From positions 44,199,948 through 44,263,947 of the forward strand of contig NC_052358.1 in the NCBI RefSeq assembly GCF_009727055.1: 64,000 nucleotides of DNA, given 5' to 3'. A program made the translations under genes and the position numbers. This DNA is from Benincasa hispida (Eukaryota > Streptophyta > Magnoliopsida > Cucurbitales > Cucurbitaceae). Positions 56,946 to 64,000 of the stretch are shown here, in pieces. Below the pieces are notes generated by a model. It was given only the letters and a program-made list of their open reading frames with translations. It ran no database searches and was not told the DNA's origin. How positions within the stretch are numbered: the first letter of the stretch is position 1; each line of letters begins with the position of its first letter.

Positions 56946-58230
56946 GAAGAAACGAGCGGTCCCTGCATTGATATGTGACACAAACTCATCTGGGACGCAA
57001 ATTTTTTTTTAGTATGCTTTTGACATCTTTCTTTCATGAACTTACTTTACCTTTTTGTACAGCCACTACTCTTTAAAATTATCAACTCTGCCTTTCATAC
57101 TTTTTACCCTCTTAATATTTAGAAATGATCGTAGTAAACGATTGCGGTAGAACTACGCAATAACATCAAACATGTGACCAGTTCGATCAGCCCATCACAA
57201 TTGAGGAATCAACCCGCCGCAAGCAAGGATGCGATCATAGATGATCCGGGCAACGGAGCAAATTTGGGGGTTGTATCTTTCTTTGACTCTTTTATTCCAA
57301 ATTTTGCACTCTCGCATCTCATTTTAATATTGTTAATTTTATTATCGCATCCTCTTTAGTTTGATGCAATCATTAAATTTTGATTACTTTATTTAGTCTC
57401 CGCATTCTTTCCCGTACCAATTATGATTTCAATGATGAAACTCATGCCTTTATTTCTTATCGCATGTACTAGAATCAACTTAATTTCAGGATAGTCAATT
57501 CATGAAACATTTCTAAAAGTTAGCAGTCTACCAGTTTTCTTTCAAAACGATTTTTACAAAAATTTCCTACGAGCATCGCATGAGTTATTTCGTCTATCAG
57601 CAATGACGACATTGCTGTGTATAAATTTGGGGGTGCTAGTATTTATTTTCAACCTTGCTACTTTTAGAGATTTGAAAAAAGAAAAAAAATCATAACGTTG
57701 AGATCAGATCCTACTCGTAGTTGGATGTCCACATGACACCCGTGGGGGCAAGACAAAATGAAGGTGGGAATCGTGATCAACACATAAACCAAGTGATCGC
57801 AACTCTGCTGCCAAATAGGCATGAGTTTAGATTGAGAAAGAGCGCCTTGCTCGTAGTTGGATGCTCGCATGACACCCGTGGGGGCAAGCCAAAATGAAGG
57901 CTAGGCACTTGGATCAGCGTAAAGTCACAAAAAGAATATCTAAATAGCGCAAGGATAAAAATCATTTGGAAACACCCTGGTTGGAGAAAGTTTTGAAATA
58001 AATCATGCAATGTCCAGGAAACAAGTAAAGTTTTTTTTTAAGGTTAAACTTGCGGTCCTTACAAATTAGAAATATTTCAGGAAAGGATCAAGATAGAAAT
58101 TAAGAAGGCGTTGGTTCATGAAATTTGAATAAGGCACCTTGAGAAATCTAGGTAGGGTAAAAGTGGTTGATTTTTTAAAGAAAATCTTTAGTTTATGCTT
58201 GAGAACAAGAATTGTTTTAAATTTGAGGGT
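56946..58230 (+). other. A 3' untranslated region with paired conserved motif
   Basis: No gene recognised and, unlike C and N1, no third ORF. Two copies of the ~45 bp motif (here reading CGTAGTTGGATGctcGCATG) at 57714-57762 and 57850-57897. Before the LTR, a partial hairpin GCTTG-AGAA-CAAG (about 58197) and the tract AAATTTGAGGGTG (58218-58230). Confidence 0.7.
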
Positions 58231-58995
58231 GTGATAACGGGTAGAAATACACATTATTACAGTGCAAATAAGTAAAATAATGAGAGAATGCCACGATAAA
58301 AATAAACAATATCATGTCCAAAAGCGCTAAACTGAAGAAATTGTGATCACATGTACCCATCGCATAAAAACAGTAATTTACTTATTTTGTGCAAGAAAAA
58401 TGCGTTGGCGCAAGTAAAATTGCGATCTAAGGAATTAGGCATCCGCGCGCTTAAAAGATTGCGATCGAAATCGTATGCGATCGTGAGAAGTTGCTCAAGA
58501 AGGTGGCCGCATAAAGACTGCACATCAAAGTGGCAGCATAATAAATCATGATGGGACGGAAATTTGATGATGGTTGAATCCGAATTTAGTTGACAAGCCG
58601 TTAAAGCCATACTGTAGCAAGTACACTCAACTTTCAGTGACCATTAATTAGCGCATCAGAGCAGAAGATTTAATGGCCACCCATCATTGCAATCATTAAA
58701 GAGAAAGGCTGTTTCACCTTGAGCTTTATAAATACCGAAGGACACCATTGTAACAGGGGGTTAACAATTTTTTAGATAGAGAACAAGTTAGAGAGCCGTT
58801 AGTCCATTCACGTACATACTCATACTTAGATTTAGAAGATGGAGACGAGCTAGGAGACAAAGAAGCCGAGAGATCATTCTCGGACAGATCGAAAGACTGT
58901 CGGAAAGCACTACACAGAGAGAGGGCCAACATTTGCGAGAGCAAGAATATTCATCTGGACAGAGTTGGAGTGAAAAAGACAGTGTAAAAGGCCAC
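58231..58995 (+). repeat. A 3' LTR, 5' part
   Basis: Begins TGATAACGGGTAGAAATACAC and follows 24215-24446 plus 26491-27010 of the 5' LTR, without the solo LTR. TATA box at 58727-58734. Truncated by the N at 58996. Confidence 0.87.
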
Positions 58996-58996
58996 N

Positions 58997-59126
58997 CCCC
59001 GCTGTTATCACAATAAAGAGTGATAGGCAAATCCATATTTGGAACAACTTCCAAATCTGTAAGGAACTTCCTCAGCCAAACAGCCTCTTTAACTTCTTCA
59101 AAAGCCGCTACGTATTCGGCTTCCAT
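58997..59126 (-). pseudogene. E RNase H, N-terminal part
   Basis: MEAEYVAAFEEVKEAVWLRK (catalytic Glu region) then the overlap with 56737-56830. Together with that piece it forms the copia RNase H. Confidence 0.85.
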
Positions 59127-60060
59127 AGTGGAGTCCGCGATGCATCTTTGCTTGATGCTTCACCAAACTACAGCCCCTTCATTCACAGTAAACACTGACC
59201 CCGATGTCGATTTGTGAGAATCTCGATCGGTCTGAAAGTCAGAGTTTGTGTATCCTGTAAGGATCAGATCCTTATCTCCATACACAAGCATGTAGTTCCT
59301 CGTTCTCCGAAGATACTTGAGGATCATCTTGATCGCTGTCCAGTGATCAAATCCTGGATTGGACTAATATCGACTGAAAATCCCTATTGCATAGCAAATG
59401 TCGAGTCTGGTATACAACATTGCATACATCAAGCTTCCTACAGCAGAAGCATAGGGAATCCGTCTCATCTTCTCAACCTCTTGAGGTGTCTTAAGACATT
59501 GATCCTTAGACAGAACGATTCCATGCCTGAAAGATAACAAACCCCTCTTGGAATCCTGCATCCTATACCTGATCAACATTTGATCAATGTACGATGTCTG
59601 AGACAGGGCTAAACATTTGTTCTTGCGATCCCGAATGATCTGGATCCCGAGAACATACTGTGCCTCTCCCAAATCTTTCATTTGGAACTGGGAAGCTAGC
59701 CAACTCTTAATGTCAGTTAGATATCCTATATTATTCCCAATGAGTAGGATATCATCCACATATAGTACCAGGAAAGCTACTGAGTTGTTGATGATCTTCT
59801 TGTAAACACAAGGCTCGTCAACGTCTGGTCAAAGCCAAACAACTTGACAGCAGTGTCAAATCTGATGTTCCAAGATCGAGATGCTTGTTTCAGCCCATGA
59901 ATGGACCTATTAAGCTTGCAAACTCTTTGCTCTTGATCTAGAACTACGAACCCCTCTGGTTGAGTCATATAGATGGTCTTCTCAAGATTACCATTCAGAA
60001 AGGCAGTCTTGATATCCATTTTCCATATTTAATCATAAAATGTGGATATGGAAAGGAGAA
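59127..60060 (-). pseudogene. E reverse transcriptase, broken
   Basis: 60019-59777: MDIKTAFLNGNLEKTIYMTQ (first catalytic Asp), RSIHGLKQASRSWNIRFD. 59759-59364: MDDILLIGNNIGYLTDIKSW (YVDD-equivalent MDD), MKDLGEAQYVLGIQIIRDR, RRIPYASAVGSLMYAMLYTR. A frameshift near 59770-59800 separates the blocks. Down to 59127 follows the thumb/linker with stops. KQASRSW wording recalls Angela/TAR-like copia; lineage not settled. Confidence 0.85.
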
Positions 60061-60560
60061 TCCTGATAGACTTTAGCATGACAACGGGTGAGAAAGTTTC
60101 CTCATAGTCAACTCCCTCAACCTAGGTATAACCCTTTGCCACGAGTCTAGCCTTAAAGGTCTTACCCCATCAGGTGGATCAACAAGCTCCCAAACGTTGT
60201 TGAAGTACATAGACTCCATTTCTTGGTTCATAACCTTAACCCATTCATCTTTGTCAACATCCTCCATTGCTTTCTTAAAAGACAATGGATCCTTGGCCCC
60301 ATCATTTGTAATGACGATTTGGGCTTCAGTCAAACCCATGTAGCGATCTGGTGGGTTCATAACCCTCCCACTACATCGAGGCAATCTAAACTCTTGAGCT
60401 GGTTGACTACACGTTCCGACCTCAACAACTCTTATTGATCTGTTGGCCTGTTCAACAACTCTTGTTGAACCCTCAACAGCCTCAGTCTCACTAAAGATCT
60501 CACGTAAAACGAGCTTACTTTGTGGCTTTATGATCCTCATGTTATCTTCTTCCAAGAAAG
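60061..60560 (-). pseudogene. E RT lead-in region
   Basis: Reads RRCSG..-type linker: LPRCSGRVMNPPDRYMGLTE, DPLSFKKAMEDVDKDEWVKV and MNQEMESMYFNNVWELVDPP, the standard start of the copia RT polypeptide. After VDPPDGV a frameshift follows. Confidence 0.85.
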
Positions 60561-61420
60561 ATAGTTATTAGTGGAAACAACACTTGAATCTCAATCTGGA
60601 TCATAGACAGTAATCCTTTCCCGTTTCCTTGGGTATCCCAAAAAGAGGCAAACCTTCCGACGCAGTTTCAACTTCTTTGGTTTATTCACTAGCAGAATGT
60701 GCCGGACAGCCTCCAGAACCTTGAAGGGGCATAAACTACTTTTACCGGCCTTTCCATAACTATAATAGGTGTTTTAAAATCACGTTTCGAGAGACAGTTT
60801 GATATCAGGATGATAGACATGCAGTTTGCCACTGCATAACCACCAAAAACGAGTCTGGAAGATAGAAGCATAAACTCATAGACCCGACAACATATGTGCG
60901 CAACAAAGTTCTGCTTTCTCCTCCCCTTTCTGTACAACCATGTTTTGAGGTGTAACTAGGGCCGAGAGTTGCGGGATGCAATCCCATGTTCTATCATATA
61001 GTTTCTGGAAATTAGAAGGTCCATCATAATCTCCCACCATTGGATCAGATCGTAGTGTTTTTTATTTCTCTTCTTACCTACAAGTTTTCAAACTTTTGCC
61101 TTCATACTCCTTGAATTGTCAGGGAGCTTCAGACTTATTTTGTTTCATTAGGACAGAGATACCTTAAAGCCTTGATAATCATCTATGAAAGAGATAATGC
61201 AAATATTCATACCCACTCGAGCTTTAACATTCATCGGACCATAGAGGTCTGAATGTAACAGCTCAAAGCTTCCTTGGCTTCTGTTAACCTTTTCCAGTGA
61301 AAAGTCGTTTATGGTCAATCTTGCCTTCGAGGCAGATTCACATACCAAGCAAGGAGTTTTTCTTCTAAATCTTTACGAAGTCCACTTTCACAACTTTTCC
61401 AATCTATTTGAGGTTGATGT
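60561..61420 (-). pseudogene. E integrase, strongly decayed
   Basis: 61348-61148 gives ASKARLTINDFSLEKVNRSQ, GSFELLHSDLYGPMNVKARV (integrase core Asp of HSD) and IISFIDDYQGF. 60937-60689 keeps pieces such as VVYAPSRFWRLSGTFC. Many shifts. Confidence 0.7.
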
Positions 61421-62640
61421 GGGCCTAAACCTGTTAGATGCCAAAGATGGATCTTTTCTTTTGGAGAACCACTTATGGCTTTTAGCTGTTGTTGCTATTA
61501 ACACTGAACATTTCAGTGTTAAACAAGGCTTTTATGAACTAACGACCTAGTAGATAAATATATTTTCCATTGAAACCATAAACCAATCTCCATTTCATTC
61601 TTGAAAATACACACTTTATTCTAGAAAAAGCAGGCGGTATCAGCCTTGTTCAATGAGACAAGAGACCGAGGATTAAGTTCCTCTTTATATGAGGAACTAC
61701 AAACATTATCCAGAAACAGGAACGTTTCATTATTAACAAATAACTTCAAGACCGCCGTATAGTCAACACTGAAACAAACCTCACCATTCACCGACTTGAC
61801 AGCGTCCTCTCTCCTGTGGCAACATTTTCCAAAAAAAAAAAGCGAAAAAACAAACGGTAAAAAAAAAAGACAGAGAAAACACATCAGGACAAAACAACTA
61901 TAAGACAACAAAACAAACACAACAAAAAAAAACCAAACCACAAACCAAATAAAAGGTACAGACACCTCGGTGCCTAAGATGTCACAAAAATCAAGGCAAA
62001 AATCAACACACTCTCTACATAGACATGTCTTCCAAGAACCAATAGAATCATAATTTTATATCTCTCCCTCTTATTGGAGAGTAGTGGACATGGAGGCGTT
62101 TTCCACGAAATTTGTTTCACAATGATTCTTTTCCACTGTAATAAATCGGTCTATTTTTAAAAAGCTTTAAAAATGAAATATTAACGAAGTTGCTAAAAGA
62201 AAGAAACACATTGACCAATTAGCAATTAGGTTTTTAGCAAAATACCCGTTTGTAAAAACAAAAAACAACATCCAAGAAAGTTTTAGCAAAAACATAAACA
62301 TGAACCCCGAAAATGTGACATCTAGTTCGCAATGACCTTCAAAAGGTTTTAAGACAAAAGCCGCCGAAGGGAGGTCAGTTATCCCTCCTCTAAATTGAGA
62401 AGATCTCAACCAATTAATTAAACCAGAAGAAGCTCTTGTTCAACAGATATAACAACAGCATCATTGATTGGCCAAGGAGATCATTAAACTTACTATAACA
62501 ACTCCGCGTAAGTGTTGACCCGCCATCTTTAATGCCCTTAGAGGTACTAAGTCCCAAAAAGGGCCATCCCGAAGGGAAAAATCAGGAAACAATTGTGGGG
62601 GAAAAGGGGGAAAAAAACACCAACCTAAAGCGACCCTTCA
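61421..62640 (-). other. E zone of former gag/protease, not recognisable
   Basis: By position this should be gag and protease. I cannot recognise a gag block. There are A-runs at 61850-61870 and 61920-61935 and many short frames. The 62330-62410 part may be the leader-gag boundary. Confidence 0.4.
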
Positions 62641-64000
62641 TTTCTAGAAGTTCACCTAATATTACCAACTGCAACTAAACCCAATCCCGAAGGGGCCGCG
62701 ATCGCAAGGCGACTCGGGGTGTTACAGTAATGAATCTCAACGGTCTTAAAACTAATGACAGAGACCAATAGAATGTCGTTGTCCACACCACCCATTTCAC
62801 GCCACTTACTATAATACTCTCTCCGTCCCTTGATATTGACTCTATGCAAACAACCATCCGAGAGGATGTATCCTGAGTGGGCAATCTCGCGGCGCACACA
62901 TGAATCTCACGGTGTGAAACATACAAAGGGAGAAACGTGAGTGGAATCATAGCTACTGAATATGCCAACCCTCTCCTCCACTGGTATTTACTAACCTAGG
63001 TATAGTTTCTTAGAAAAAAACAACGCGCTAAGGAATTTAACTAAAGATGCTTTTAGGTTTTCCAAGAGTACTTTTTACCTTGGATAGTTTGAATAATTTG
63101 ATCATCATCCATATAAACTCTTAACGGAGTCTTTGACACATGTCATGCTGTTGAAAATTCTATTAATCACACGCTTATTCAAGTACGTTATCCATAGTAG
63201 GGTTGTTGTATGTTTCCTCTAACATAATTAGCCCCATGCTTATGCAGCCAACCCGCCTATAGACGAAAGGTCCTTATAATAGGTTTACAACATTTAATCA
63301 TTTATTCATACCATTAATCCTAATTAAACTGAATAAAAGATATATCTAGGTTACTTATACCTCTTTAAGACCATTTGATACTTAGGTACTATCTCAATCC
63401 AATTTTAAACAACCCTTTAAAACTTGAGTTCCCCCTCATAGTTCGCGATGCCACTACTGATTATCGATTTAGGTCTAAGTTTACTTTAAAACATTAATAA
63501 ACGGAAACACACCACAATGCAAAGCTACACACAAGCAAGCACTTCATAACGATCATATAACAGCCTACATGTTATGCTCATATGCAATTGGTCCCATTCA
63601 ATTGCTATTCTTTTATATAACACTATTCACACAAAGCGAAACCAATGACAATGCACACCATGCTTCCATTCACCTTATAGACAGTATAACTCTATATAAT
63701 AAAGATGATGGCAATGAATAAATGACATCACTGCAATGCAAAAAATATAACTCTCTATTAGGTTTTGCATAGTATGCCAAAAAAAAACCGTGCGAATGCT
63801 ATTCAAAGTAATTTTCTTCATGCATCGATCATTATTAACATTTATTATAACCAAATACTGTGGATGCTATGGATAATGCGACAACCAAATAGAGGTGGGC
63901 CTTTCTTAAATATTTTGACCAAACACTTTGAACCAAATATAAGATAAACAATACATCACAAATAGTTATAAGCAATAAAAAGTTGATGAACAGGTTTAAA
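62641..64000 (-). other. E leader (inverted relative of F2 leader)
   Basis: 62650-63000 minus strand parallels F2 23085-23300 (shared RVNIKGR/..GREYYSKW-type sequence by position, GGACGGAGAGAGTATTATAG against GGATGGAGAGAGTGTTCATAG). 63500-63860 has the GCATG and TATAA/TTATA elements. No gene. The primer site and 5' LTR lie beyond 64000. Confidence 0.55.

Larger units (their letters stand above)
24215..58995 (+). mobile_element. A: Athila-type gypsy element, multiply interrupted
   Basis: 5' LTR 24215-27865 (with a solo LTR inside), tRNA-Asp primer site 27872, gag 28103-29750, protease ~29900, RT 30650-31440, RNase H split by B (31643/53699), integrase to 54929 split by E, pol C-terminus and 3' UTR at 56832-58230, start of 3' LTR 58231-58995. 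The last two segments are misplaced by the assembly. The left target copy is GAGTT (24210-24214); the right end is not seen. Athila assignment rests on gag wording, protease [13 protein letters not shown] box IDDISVYG and integrase VWGIDFMG. No third ORF is present. Confidence 0.85.
56831..58996. other. Misplaced contig between two Ns (end of A inside E)
   Basis: E sequence 56737-56830 is repeated exactly (94 bp) at 58997-59090, so E is continuous and the segment between was wrongly placed in the gap. The segment itself is plus-strand Athila (pol end, 3' UTR, LTR start) and fits the missing 3' end of A. Confidence 0.9.
54930..64000 (-). mobile_element. E: Ty1/copia element, minus strand, runs off the window
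   Basis: 3' LTR 54930-56409, PPT, RNase H, RT, connection region, integrase, poorly preserved gag zone and leader up to the window edge. Inserted in A integrase; the left target copy would be ATAAA (54925-54929). 56832-58995 inside it belongs to A (assembly error). The body is strongly decayed from 60560 onward. Confidence 0.8.

Noticed and set aside
56516..57037. 173-codon minus open frame across N 56831
   Set aside because: It fuses copia RNase H with the antisense of an Athila segment across an assembly join.
61621..61965. 114-codon Phe/Val-rich minus open frame as membrane protein
   Set aside because: Generated by A-runs in a decayed copia zone. No homologous frame in F1 or F2.
59..64000. 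Host protein-coding genes, rRNA, CRISPR
   Set aside because: Scanned both strands; every protein block recognised is retroelement gag, pol or third ORF. No array of spaced identical repeats and no rRNA sequence.

Overview
The window is repeat-only DNA from a flowering plant nuclear genome. I find no host gene, tRNA, rRNA or CRISPR. Nearly every base can be assigned to nested or broken LTR retrotransposons. The plant-type pol proteins, the tRNA-Asp and initiator tRNA-Met primer sites and a hAT-type MITE support a plant; I cannot name the species from sequence alone.

Layout. 1-418 is the end of an Athila-type LTR. 430-15938 is a deleted Ty1/copia element (F1). Its right LTR is split by a 10.2 kb Athila-like element (N1, 5012-15211, minus strand, target duplication GGGAG) that carries gag and a third ORF but no pol. 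15939-19384 is a minus-strand Tekay/Del-like gypsy pol (G) carrying a 626 bp hAT-like MITE (16568-17193). 19385-24214 is a second copia copy (F2: truncated LTR, primer site, 2.4 kb leader, gag start). F2 gag is cut by a plus-strand Athila element (A, from 24215). The 5' LTR of A holds a 2.0 kb solo LTR (24447-26485). The RNase H region of A is split by a 22 kb minus-strand Tekay-like gypsy (B, 31644-53693, duplication TGTGT). The protease of B is split by another minus-strand Athila element (C, 39641-50237, duplication ACAGT), and its integrase by a further LTR (D, up to 37740). The integrase of A is cut again at 54930 by a minus-strand copia element (E) that runs out of the window. The deepest chain is F2 > A > B > C, four levels.

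How the parts work. Each element once encoded a capsid protein (gag) and a protease/reverse transcriptase/RNase H/integrase polyprotein (pol) between LTRs. All now carry stops, frameshifts or deletions. The longest clean reading frame is the RNase H-integrase part of A (53699-54929). C and N1 also encode a third protein between pol and the 3' LTR, the position where Athila elements can carry an env-like gene. It is the best candidate here for uncharacterised biology.

Assembly quality. The sequence contains four Nextera (Tn5) mate-pair junction adapters (17456, 34839, 34982, 35098). It also has four single-N joins (24747, 55177, 56831, 58996), three involving perfect duplications. The 56832-58995 segment is the 3' end of A wrongly dropped into a gap inside E. 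Order and copy number near these points should not be trusted.
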